From Brachynemurus nebulosus (lineage: Eukaryota; Arthropoda; Insecta; Neuroptera; Myrmeleontidae): a stretch of 64,000 nucleotides of DNA. Numbering within the stretch: position 1 is the stretch's first letter; each line of letters opens with the position of its first letter. A program made the translations under genes and the position numbers. Below, in pieces: positions 11,961 through 23,666 of this stretch. The notes beneath the pieces are model-generated. The model was not told the DNA's origin. It saw only the letters and a list, made by a program, of their open reading frames with translations, and made no database searches. The stretch is from the NCBI GenBank assembly GCA_035578155.1, contig JAPWDM010000078.1, forward strand, positions 62,001 to 126,000. Reading direction: 5' to 3'.

Positions 11961-14159
11961 AGTTAGAATATGATTCAGGATTGACTGATTGAATGAATAT
12001 CACTGTTTTACTACGAAACAATGAATTTTAAGTTGACGTAAAGTTTTGAGAATCTCTGGTATATAGGTTAAAAATATTTTAAAAGCTTTAGCACTTTAAA
12101 ATTTATTTCTTTAATAATAAAAATCCCAAAATTTCAGCTCTCAGAATAAATTCTTCCTTAATTGCTGCAGCATTAGATTTTGCTAGGGAAATGAAGGTAT
12201 TTCTGTATAGTAAAAATACTCCGATATTTTTAACGGGGTCGTATCTTAACTTACAAGTGTCCATATTATTTTTTACTCTCTCTTTCAAATTTTTAAATCA
12301 CCCAATCAAGTCGCCATAAAAATTTTTAAATTTTAATCTGAGCTGATTTGACATTCTAAAAAAAATGTGTATACACAAAATTAATAAAAACAATGAGGTT
12401 TATTTACAATTAAATTAAGTAACCTAAATTAATTTGATCTTTTTAATAATAGCATTGACTCTTTAGTATGGATCTTAGATATACTTCTATATATTTATAT
12501 AACACATAAATTACTTTTAATTTAAGATATTCCAGAATCTCCACGCCACGTCTCAGTATATGTCTGTATTCTGTAATGGTGGCTCTACCTACCGTCAAAC
12601 CACCTAACTTTACCATAATTTTCGACTTGGTCAACGAATGCTTGAAAGATATTGTAATATTGTGAAACATATACGACATTCTGGGAATTTTTAAGCGATA
12701 GAATCCAACGTTCTCACCGTTTGTACGAGAAGTGTGTTGATTATGTTACGAATTGTTACGAGATCTTAATTTTAACTAGCCTGTAGTAAAGTTTCAACAG
12801 CTAAGTAGCGATGTTGACGATACGTTAAGAATTAGTATTAAGGCAATATTCTAGTCTAGAAATTCGAAAAAGTCGATTTTTTTTTTATATTTTCAAAGTT
12901 TACACCTTTAAGAATAAGCCTCTAAAAGGATTTATGGAAAGTCGAATTATTTTCAGAGTTATGGTTATTTTTTCTCTGTGTACTGTGTATCTTTTCAGTG
13001 TTAAATTGAAATTTTTAATATAAATTACTCGAAACTACTTTTCCCGATACGGTCGACATGATATCTCAAGTTTTAATGCACCGATTTACTTGAAATTTGG
13101 TACAGACCTTCCTAATACTATCAAAATTGGTCCGATGTTGGGGTTTTTGGAATTTTTTTTTACTATTTTTAGGAAATTTCCAAAGTTGAAAAAAGGAGGC
13201 GAAAAAATGATTTTTTTTTTAAATGGACGCCATTTTGTGAAAAAGTAATTTTTTTTAAATCGGCTACGTACAACTAATTCTACATCCTTGTTTATTAAGA
13301 ATTAACTAAAATTTTATGTTTCAGATCAGGAAGGTTGGAGCGTTGGAATGACGTCAACCAGGAGACACTTTTTTTTCTTGAGTCCCCACTTTGCCGGCCT
13401 GTACCGATTTCTTTTTTGAATTTTTTTAAAATTTTTATACATTTTTATACTTTTCAAATATCAATAAAAAAGTGGTAAAAAAGTCGATACTAAAAATGTT
13501 TACTGTTTTTTTTTTTTTTTATTACTCCCGTAAAATCACCTCAAAATCGAGCCTCGAGACTAGAATACCCCCTTAAATGAATCTATGAAAAACTTATCAG
13601 GATATTTGTATCCTGTAATCTTTTAAAAAATTTTTGACGTTGAAGCTTTAATTAAAGTTTTAGAAGTGGTAGAAACGTAGTTTTAGACCAGTAATTAAAA
13701 ATTTATAGAATACAAATCATTTTGTTGAGTACTAATGGGTTAAACGTATGTTTTACTCATCTAAATCTCATACAAATGCTATGAGAAATTAACCTTTAGT
13801 TAGTTACAAAAAACTGACACGTATAATTTTAAAAAATACATAATACATATATATGTAGTATAAATGCTCTATGTCCTATGATGTCATCTCCTGAGAGAAT
13901 ATCAGTGTTTGTTTTAAAAAAAAAATCATATAAAAAAATATTGTCCATTAATGAATAAGCAAGAACTATCTATAAGCATTTATAATTATAAAACCTTATG
14001 AATTGTCCAATAGACGACAAAATATGTACCTAACCTTGATTTCTGACTTGTGGATACGAAAGTATTTATAATCCATATGGCTCAACAATCTTTTCATTTA
14101 TGTACATACTTCTATGTACATAAGTAATTAAATATTGCTGCTTAAGATTTTTGAAGATA
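11961..14159. other. Spacer with no supported gene
   Basis: A 78-codon minus frame at 12443-12679 covers a slightly GC-richer stretch but matches nothing I know. The rest is A/T runs. Confidence 0.35.
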
Positions 14160-14475
14160 TGAGGGTTAGGATTAGGAAGGTACAAAAGTCAATTTAATAA
14201 TGCTTTTAAAATCCATTTTATGTCATTTTTTCCGCTTTTTTCGATGGTGCTTTTGGCGATAAAAACAAAAAATACCTGCTTTTGGGAATCGGATAGGACT
14301 GGCTAAAAAACTCATCCAAGATTTTTGGTAGATTCGATATCTAAAAATTTGGCGAAATTATTTTCGGCTTCTAGGGACTTCAAAACAAATTTCCGTCATA
14401 GTTGTGGGCTCAAGTCTCATCATGGTACCTACTGTTATAGTTGAATTTAGAAATTCGCTAAAAAGTTTTCTATAC
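14160..14475 (+). repeat. Relic of the (TA)n MITE family
   Basis: Carries the family signature ttttcggcttctagggactt, then caaaacaaatttccgtcatag, and a terminal aaattcgctaaaa. The same blocks recur near 15650, 16310, 22690, 40720, 43110 and 45830. Confidence 0.6.
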
Positions 14476-14501
14476 AAAAACTTTCTTCCGGTTCAAATCT
14501 A

Positions 14502-15078
14502 TTAGGTCATTGCAAAAGTTCGTGCGGGCACGTATGCATGACGACAGCATTTAAACTAAAAGAAATAAGAAATATTTGTCTGTAAATTGTGTAATATGGT
14601 GTAATATTGAGTAATAAAATTGTTATGATTTATTGAAATCGCAGTGTCATACTCAAGCCCTAAGCGGATCTATAAAAAAATGTGGATAGCAGTGTGTGTG
14701 TGTCTGAGTGTGTCAAACACCGCTTAAGTTGACTAGTCGAGCGGCCGCATGTCGCTTCAACCACTAAGGATACGATATTGAAACTGAACTGGGAAGTCCT
14801 ACCACATCCGGCGTATAGCCCAGATATTGCTCCGTCTGACTTCCATTTGTTTCGCTCAATGCAGCATTTTTTGTCTGGAAGTAAAAGAAGTAGTGGATGT
14901 TTCTATTGACTCCCAAGACGAAAGCTTCTATCGCCGCGGTATACATTTGTTATCCGAAAAATGGGCAAGAGTTGTGGAAAATAACGGGGAATATTTTGAT
15001 TAAAAATTGTAATTTTATTTGATGTATTTTTAGACAATCAAGTATTTAAAAACCGCACGAACTTTTGCAACGACCTAA
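14502..15078 (+). mobile_element. Internally deleted mariner element
   Basis: Terminal inverted repeats TTAGGTCATTGCAAAAGTTC and its near-complement (15053-15078) are flanked by TA (14500-14501 and 15079-15080), the Tc1/mariner target. At 577 bp it is far below the roughly 1.3 kb of a full mariner. Only the 3' end of the transposase survives. The N-terminal DNA-binding part and first catalytic aspartate are gone, so it is immobile on its own. Confidence 0.9.
14739..15003 (+). pseudogene. Mariner transposase C-terminal fragment
   Basis: The first part reads [20 protein letters not shown], followed by [18 protein letters not shown], the conserved region around the last catalytic Asp (SPDIAPSD) of mariner transposases. 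A frameshift near 14880 moves to the frame encoding FYRRGIHLLSEKWARVVEN and a stop at 15001. The shift and the missing N-terminal two thirds make it a dead remnant. Confidence 0.9.
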
Positions 15079-15344
15079 TATTTAAAATAATGAACAGTTA
15101 ATAATTCTATATTGTACTAATAGTTTTACTGTGAGTTTTTTTTTTATTGACACTGCTGTAGGTAAAACAATTTTATGGCTTGTTTAAAATAACTACGTCA
15201 CTTACGGCTCCCGCGTCGCTTAGGTAATACATAAATTACAATATTTAGCTATTATAATAATTTCCGGTTCGGTAACATATTTTGGTCTACAATCTACATT
15301 ATTCATTCTGGAGTAAATTAAAATTAGATTAAATTAAAAAATAC

Positions 15345-15680
15345 CCCTGTCGCAGCATCCTGCATAACATAGCGAATTTCCGTTTATAAAAATCCGTTTT
15401 TCTGTGATTTTTCACCCTTTTAAGTGATTTTTCCTCCTCTTTCTAATGGTGTAAATAAATGTCAAAAAAATTTTTAACTTTAGAAAATTTTGGCAAAAAA
15501 CTAATTGTTTTCACGAAAAATGGTCAAAAAAACCATGTTCTAGGCATCCGACATGGCTGGTTAACGAATTTGTCCAACGGTGTGGGACTAAATATAAATT
15601 TAATACATAAATTTTAGTGAATATTATTTTTGGTTTCTAGGGACCCCAAAACAAATTTCTATTATAGTCTCGGGAGATTT
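15345..15680 (+). repeat. (TA)n MITE family copy
   Basis: Begins with the terminal cccctgtcgcagcatcctgc and ends in the ctagggaccccaaaacaaat block. It lacks the (TA)n core. Confidence 0.6.
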
Positions 15681-15847
15681 ATTTCGGAGCTCTAAAAAAT
15701 AGAACTTTCTTCGGAACCCTAAAAAACGGCATATAAGTAACATACAAACATATATATACATATGTATGACGTATATGACTTATATACAATCTGTATCTTC
15801 CTGTACCACAAACACATTCTTTCATATAATTATGCATATAGGTATAC

Positions 15848-16430
<583 letters not shown>

Positions 16431-16610
16431 TTGTCGAAAACGATTTTTTTTTATTAGATTGGAATGGTAAAAGAAAATTTAAACAGGTCTCTCTGAGTCT
16501 ATCGTTAATGAAAAATATTTTTCAAAATTTTTACCTAAATATGTTGGCTTTTTCAATTAATATTTATTGTCGGATACCATATTGTAAAATTCTGTTTGTT
16601 TTTTCCATAA

Positions 16611-17345
16611 TTTAATGGTCATCTTCATTAAGTTCAGTTAAGGTAACACGCTCCAATGCGATTTACCTTTTACACTGGTTCTTTCAATTCGTATCTAATG
16701 CCGGACTGTGATGCTGCTTCGTTTATTCTATTTAAATGAGTCAACATACTCTCTATAGCAGTGGTTCTTAACCTTTTTGAAGTCGGGGAGCACTTTTGAT
16801 CATGACAAAAATTTGGGGAGTACCAAAATCAAGGAGTAAAAAAAACAAACAAATACACATACGTACGACTTTTATTGAAAATAAAAGATTATAACATTTG
16901 GTTTCCTGTAAACTGTACTTTTTATTTTTAAATGATATAATATGATATATTATAACAAAATTACACACAAAATAAACATTTCACTAGGAAACTTGTACTG
17001 ACACTGACACAGTGTTCAGCTCAATCAGATAGAGTAAGTGAGTGAACATTAAATTTTGAGTTTCATAATTTTGCGGAGCACTTGCAATCACCTCGCGGTG
17101 CACCAGTGCTCCGCGGAGCACCAGTTAAGAACCACTGCTCTATAGTATGTTTTCTCTATTTACCTATTTACAAAACATCCGATTTTATTTTTGTATAAAA
17201 TTTGGTTTTTCTATATGATCCCCGCTGATAATAACCACTTAAAGGTAGTGGTTTGGAAAGAAATTTTTTAATTGTGTTATATTTGCGAATGAGTTACTTA
17301 CTCGAAAGCTAGCTTGTAACTAAACAGTTTAATTTAGTAAAAAGT
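16611..17345 (+). repeat. Penelope-like repeat, interrupted
   Basis: The parts at 16611-16758 and 17146-17345 are halves of one repeat split by a hAT MITE. The second half holds tactcgaaagctagcttgta followed by aacagtttaatttag. An inverted copy lies at 21318-21640 and shares tatctaatgccgga and ttctatttaaat. The tgatgat...tcgaaagctagct motif resembles Penelope-like element ends. Confidence 0.5.
16759..17137. mobile_element. hAT MITE with perfect target duplication
   Basis: The terminal inverted repeats CAGTGGTTCTTAACC and (complement) CAGTGGTTCTTAACTGG are flanked by identical 8-bp repeats ctctatag (16751-16758 and 17138-17145). At 379 bp it is non-coding. Both features are diagnostic of the hAT superfamily. 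Confidence 0.92.
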
Positions 17346-17880
17346 GGGACGATCAATTTATTCTCATATTTTGTAATATGGGTTTTCACAGTGTAAAGCA
17401 ATATATTCTTGTTTTGCTCCACATTTCATCTGTGATCAAGCTTAACATTTCTTTTGTATCTACTTGCAAAATTTTGCTGAGCACTTTTCCTAGTTTCCCA
17501 ATTTTTACTCTCGGCCAACGATGGTGCCACCAGCATAAGTGTCTCCTATTGTGAAAATTTTTGTCTTTTTCATAATTCTGGTTGAAATTACATGGAATAA
17601 ATAAGCGATAAAAAAGAAAAATTACATACGATTTTTTTCTCTTTGCTGCTGCTGTTGCCTGGTTATTATTTTGTGTATGCGCCATAAAATATTTCGAAAA
17701 TAAATTTATCCACAGCATATTATAATACGGGAAATGTATTTTCATGAACCATTTTTTTCTTTCTGGCCGTTGTTGTGGATATGTTGATGATATGATGTAT
17801 CAAATAAATTTTGGCACAATTTCATAATTGTTTGTAATAAAAATGAAAAAAATGAAAAATTCCTTTTTTTCTATAGTCTT
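17346..17880. other. Spacer
   Basis: A 119-codon minus frame (17386-17745) has no recognisable domain. No gene is supported. Confidence 0.35.
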
Positions 17881-18135
17881 TATTTTTTAATGTTCCGTAC
17901 CAAAATTGGCAAAACGAAACTCTTATGCAACAATATCACTTCGGTATCTGTTCGAGTGTCACAGGCAATTTCCTCTGGAGCCACTCCTCGCGAAAATTTC
18001 AAACTTGGCACGGAGATAGGGTGTGGTGGCTTGATTCGAGATGTGAAGTTGAATTTCGATTCTGCGGGGTAAATTTAGGGGATAACCTGAAAAGTAGAAA
18101 CAAAATTTTTTGCCAACAGCACCGAGTAAGGTATT
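17881..18135 (+). repeat. Dispersed repeat starting ttttaatgttccgtacc
   Basis: Opens with tttttaatgttccgtacc and aaaacgaaactctt and continues with tcaaacttggcacggagata. The wording is like a very common repeat of moth and butterfly genomes (gttccgtacc, aaaacggaaccct). The resemblance is recalled, not searched. Confidence 0.4.
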
Positions 18136-18554
18136 AAAATGAAAGTCTATTAAAGCACCAATTCAGTAATATATATATAACTACATACTTTTGTTCAGTT
18201 TTTTTTTTTTTTTTGGAAAAACATCATAAAAATTGCTGTCTTCGGCCTTTATTACCAGAAGGATTATTCAGGAAAATCGGCAAAAATTCACGAACATTAA
18301 AGACGGGGTGTAGATTGAGCGAAAATTATCAAACCTGAATTTCTTTGCACAACTTCCATAGTATGTAAAAAGAAAAGTTGATGACATATTTTGCTTTGAT
18401 CAAGATGTTAATCAATAATATTGTATTACTATTATGTTAAACGGGTATTTTGGTTGATACAGTAACTTTTAGAAATTAAAGAAGAAGTAAGGAATAGCTG
18501 ATAAATTTGTACGTGAAAAATAGATTACAATCTCTGCAACTGAACATTATCTAA

Positions 18555-19140
18555 TACTAGCCGTATACTCGATGGAATTTCCCATCGACAACATTTTTTT
18601 ATTAGGTACTCGCTTTCTGCTCACTTTTAATGTTTTTCAAAACTCTAAATCAATATTCACGTTTCTAACCTTAAAAATGACGAACTTGCCATATGAACTT
18701 TCATTTTCTGTTTTAACGCCCTAGGGGATAAATTTCCAGATACATCTGACTTTTATTTATAAATAGAAGCCTTAACGCCGATTTTCATAACTCCTGTGCT
18801 TAATTTCGTCCTTCTAAACCCAACAGTTTGGGTTGCGCGTTGTCTGTCAGTCAAAGTTAGATTCATTAAACAAGATGTTATTTACTTTAATAGTCATAGT
18901 AAAATATTTTTATATACCTACCACTAATTTCAAAACCAACGAATTTACATACAAATTTTCATCCCCTATTAAACCCACTTAGGGGACGAATTTTTGAAAA
19001 TCCTTTCTTAGTGCTCACCTACGTTACATAGGGAATTCCTATGCAAAATTTCATTCTTCTAAACCCAACGGTTTAGGCTGTGTGTTGTCTGTCAGTCAGT
19101 CAGTGTTAGAAATTTATTAGGTAACTAGATTTGTTACCCC
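18555..19140 (+). repeat. Two degenerate copies of a dispersed repeat
   Basis: The block 'cttctaaacccaacagtttg ... gttgtctgtcagtcaa' occurs at 18812-18858 and again at 19052-19105, each preceded by a taggggataaat/taggggacgaat block. It is a tandem or dimeric arrangement of a repeat type common in insects. No coding frame. Confidence 0.5.
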
Positions 19141-19169
19141 ATACAAACAACTAATTGTATGGCACACTG

Positions 19170-19547
19170 TTAGTGCAAGTACAAGTTGCACTTGACGACT
19201 TGTTTTTCATATACGATTGCAACGAGAAAAATAGTCTCTTTTTTAGCCGTTGGAATGGACGAACAATAATTGGTGAGCGGCAAATATGAAACCGGAATCA
19301 GTTTTTGGGTGATGGCGGGTGCCGTATGCGTGCGGGCCGGAATTTTTGGAATTGTATAATCAAATTTATGAAGATAGAGTAAAAGATTTTTGAGAAATGA
19401 TAATTTTTTTGTTGGGGCCGGACGACGAATAAATGACTTGCTGTGAATTAATAATATTAGCATATAGGAGAATGAAATTGCGAAAATAGGGAAATTTTTA
19501 TGGAGATTAATGTCTTTTGCAAAATGTATGTAAAGACAGCGCTTCAA
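19170..19547 (-). other. Unassigned open frame
   Basis: 125 codons without a stop in AT-rich DNA, opening on TTG rather than ATG (the first ATG lies about 28 codons in). The N-terminal part is hydrophobic and the C-terminal part is Pro/Thr-rich. I recognise no family. It may be an exon, an old element fragment, or chance. Confidence 0.2.
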
Positions 19548-19844
19548 TTATTTTTTTTGGATATAAATCATAAGATCGTTCCCGTCTTTATTTAAAAAAT
19601 AAGAATAGAGACATAGCTTAACAAAAAGATCATAAAATATCTGGGGAAAAAAGTCAAATTTTTCTGAACGAGACCATTTTGACAATAAAAATGAAAATTT
19701 CAGCAGCAGAGTTAATTCATTTCGTTTTTGTAGCTACTAGGTAATTCAAAATGACGTAATCAAAGTATAGCCAAACAATTTTGAAGTAAGAGACCTGTCT
19801 TCGTTTGCGCAGGTGGAGTGGGTAAAATAAATCAACACACTGGC

Positions 19845-20345
19845 CTATGGTTCGTATGACATATGTATTTGACAGATATCGACCTTACCTTCAAAATGAC
19901 TTACAATTAGACTGATCCATTTTAAAATGCGTTTCTGCGCATCTCTCAGTTCATCTTCTTTGGGGTCTATACGAAATTGTTTTATTGCTTTAAAAACCGT
20001 AATTTTACTGTTAGCAATATGAAATGTGAAGTTACCCATAGGTTTTCGGTTCGGTTTTTTTTAAAATTTTTGACCAAATTAACCCCGTCAAAACAATAAA
20101 ATTCACATTGGAGATATAAATTATATTTTCCGAACGAATTTGGCTGTTTTAAAAGGAAAAATGAAAATTTCATACTAACATTACCCAAATTTCACTAGTA
20201 GATATAAATCCGCCCATGTTTGTAGCCATTAATTAAAAAAAGAAAAAAAAACTGAACTTGATGACGTCAGCAAGTATACGAAATTATTTTAAAGCTTCAA
20301 AAATTGTAATTTTTTCGTTTGAAATATGAAATTTGAAGTTATTTA
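19845..20345 (+). repeat. Dispersed GATGACGTCA repeat, degenerate
   Basis: Contains cttgatgacgtcagcaagta and the acccaaatttcac block shared with 5497-5925, and two copies of an 'atatgaaat[g/t]tgaagtta' block (about 20016 and 20321). No terminal repeats remain. Confidence 0.5.
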
Positions 20346-21317
20346 TAAATTTTAGAACACTGATTTTTTTAAATTTTTAACAAAATCAAAACTATAAGCA
20401 ACAAAAAGTCATATCCAGAATGTAAGGCTCGTTTCCTGAACGACGAATTATGTATTTTCCTTTAAAACTGCTTCTGAAAAAACGCTATGGGTGCCATCTG
20501 GAGTAGTGGTTCGTAAACTTTTTTGTTCGCCACCCCGTTTTGCACTTGACAATTACCCGATAAAGTAGGTTCTTCCGTAAACGAAAAAGGATTTTTTTAG
20601 GATTTTCCAGAAAAATATATAACCACTTACAAAAATGAAATTTAAATTTCCGTAATCGTTTAATCCTGAACGTTTCAATTAAACAATATAAGATTTTGGA
20701 CAGGTGTTTCGACGTGACTGCATCGACATACTTCTGTTAACTATTTTCTTGAATATTAGCAAAATGAAACAAATCTGATACAAATTACTTAAACCATAAA
20801 ATTTAAAAAATAAATAAATAATATGTTTTCAAAACTGAACAAAAATACCTATTTTTCTCCGACAGCCATAATTCATGTCGCAAAACAGTTTTTTTTACAA
20901 ACTTCCAAATTTCATTTTTTTTTTATATAATCCAGAATATATAAGATCAAAGTAACTATTAAAAACTGTAAATAATATTTTTTATAAAAAATAAAATTTA
21001 CCTATAAATTTTCTAAAAAATCAACACACAAACACAACAAGAAAAATAAAATTTATTTCTGTGCTGTGCAAAGTTTTTCTCAGTCGGTTGTAATCGTTTG
21101 TCATAATCATAAAGATAAAATAGAAAATTTGTATCACTATCTACACTATTTTCTGTGTATGCACTTAATAACAGGAAATAATGCCCGTGATCGTTTTGAA
21201 AATACTGAATCCCTATCTCCCATTTTTTTTTTTTAAATAATAAATAATTAACTTCTGAAAGATTTACTTTTTAAAACTCCATATAAGAAAGTACAGGAAT
21301 AGCTTATCGTGTTATTT
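20346..21317. other. Spacer with a solitary hAT-like end
   Basis: At 20502 the sequence agtagtggttcgtaaacttt resembles a hAT terminal repeat, but no partner end is visible. The rest is A/T runs. Confidence 0.35.
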
Positions 21318-21640
21318 TTTACTAAATTAAACTGTTCAATAATTGTACGAGCTAGCTTTCGAGTAATTAAATCATCATCAGGTATAACACAATTGAATAC
21401 CTTTCCCGATCACAGCTTTCATATTGTATCGGATTAATTGTATCGTGTGTTGTCCGGGAAAAATAAGGCAGGGAGAAAAAACGTACTGCATAGGGTGTTA
21501 ATCTATTTAAATAGAATTAAAACGACAACCATTAAGTTATGGGGAAAACTCGAGCGCAGTATTGTATCCGGCATTAGATATTAACTGAAATACGCTGCCA
21601 ATGGGATGTGGCACACAGCTTCCTCGTATTCGTAAAAGAC
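21318..21640 (-). repeat. Inverted copy of Penelope-like repeat
   Basis: On the minus strand it reads cctgatgatgatttaattac and tcgaaagctagctcgtac, the same block as at 17270-17330. It also shares the tatctaatgccgga and ttctatttaaata segments with 16690-16740. Confidence 0.5.
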
Positions 21641-21889
21641 TTTAAAACAGTATTCTACCAAATATATATGTAGGTACTTATACCGTGAAATTATATTTTC
21701 GCCTTGAAATTGTTGTAAATCGGTTACATTGGTTACTTTTGTTCAAAATATTATTTCCGCAAAATATTTTTGCAAAAATACATTAAAAAATTATTTATAA
21801 ATTTTACGCCCATCATAACAGCCGTTACTATACGCCCAAAATGTACGTGTATTGTAACAAAGCAGAATGAAGTTAGTTATTTTAAGCTA

Positions 21890-22180
21890 AAATTATATTT
21901 ATATTTCCTCCGATTCTGTAACTGAAATTCATAGAAAAATTTAAAAATAAGTACAAAAAAAAAAAATACATATAAATATTTTTATTAAAATCAATCCATC
22001 AATTTCGATCAACGTTAACATTTTAAATATATACAATTTTTAATTAAAAAGATCAAAAATATATTCACGATTTACGAACACCTTTAAGCTAAAATAATTT
22101 AACATTTTAAAAATTTATAACAAATTTTCTTTCTTTGAAATAAAAGAATTTTAATAAAATTTAATTCATAATAAACCTCA

Positions 22181-22251
<71 letters not shown>

Positions 22252-22255
22252 TTAG

Positions 22256-22329
<74 letters not shown>

Positions 22330-23666
22330 CTAATTATTTGTTAAACCAAAATTACAGTAAAATTAAGTTAGTGCTTACCTTAGCTAAAACTTAAGAGTTT
22401 TAGTAAATATATGCAAATTTTACAAACACTAACTTTCAGATGAGCCGTTATTATATCTAATGCTAATTGAATGCTATCATAAATGGAATAACGGTTGGGC
22501 ATACTCTCCAGAATGTGTAGCAGGAAACACAAAAAATATATGCTTGCATAATACCTTAATATTTATCATTTTACTGAAACTTGACGGCTATTGTGTCAAT
22601 GACGGCTACTGGTGCTTTTACCTTATGTTAATATATATTATATTTCTATATAAAGTTTGCGAATCGGCATTATTTTCGGTTTCTGGTGAATAAATTTCAA
22701 TCATAGTCCTGAGGTCAAGTTTCATGACAGTTGTTGTAATGGCTAAATTTTCCTTTCGAAAATTCATTAAAACATTTGAATTGCCTTAAATAAACTAATT
22801 CTAAAAACTACTAGGATATAAACTAATTCTAAAAACTACTACTACTACTACTAAAAACACTACTAGGACAAGTGAAAAAGTACGCTAAACTCAAAAAATA
22901 AGCATTTTTAAAATAAAATGGGAGTGAGTTGTTGTTGACAAAAAAAGTTTAGGTAAGACTGGAATGTTTGGTTGATTTGTTTGTGATTAAATAACTATAA
23001 TTTATAACTATTTGATCCACTTGCACAGCAAAATATAATTACTAGTTTACCATTACGTTGAGCCTTACTGTACCAAATTCATATAATACCATATTTCAGT
23101 TGTTTTTATTTAATTAGGTTGGATTATATTATTATATTATCTTTTTCTGACTCGTAATGTTGAATCGAGAACGAATTTTTTAAGGGGAATTAAAAAATTT
23201 GTATTCAATTATTGGTTTAAAATCCATATGACGTCACTCTGAAGGGTTGTGCTAATTTATTACGTCATTGTCTAAATATAATATTTCAGGTATACATTCA
23301 ATTCTGTATTCGAAATGTGAATTTCTCGAAGAATATTTATAAACGGAATAAACACAATGATAACATGACAAGTAAAATATAATTTTGTGCAATTATTTGC
23401 ACACTTTGAGATCTACGTAAATATTATAGATTAAGTTTTTATAGTTATAAGCTATTTAAGAGAAGCTCAAAAATACAAAAGGATTAGCATATGAAAAGTC
23501 GTGCTGGAACAACGAAAGCCGGAGTTATAGTAAATTAATGCTATGCTACACCTCACACATTCTCGTGACACAAATTGGCACTATGAGTCGGGACCCAAAT
23601 TGGCACTTTTCCATGTTCATTAGACTCCTTGTCAGCGGCAATAAGTTTTTGAAATTGTTATAAGTT
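21890..23666. repeat. Duplicated 3' flank of first NLR gene
   Basis: Segments here match 32740-33442 downstream of the second NLR gene, for example aaaaagatcaaaaat, acctttaagctaaaataatt, gtgaatttctcgaa and cattctcgtgacacaaatt. They mark the left part of the duplicated block. A (TA)n tract, a short (TA)n-MITE-family relic (22630-22760) and an ACT-rich patch (22797-22870) are inserted in this copy. Confidence 0.7.
22181..22335. repeat. Palindromic (TA)n tract
   Basis: An A-run leads into TA repeats interrupted by ataaataattagttata, whose complement (tataactaattattt) closes the tract. It is absent from the duplicated copy near 33080, so it arose after the duplication. Confidence 0.8.

Noticed and set aside
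14741..14748. GCGGCCGC (NotI site) as a sign of vector contamination
   Set aside because: It falls inside the conserved RPHVA codons of the mariner transposase remnant and flanks are continuous genomic repeats.
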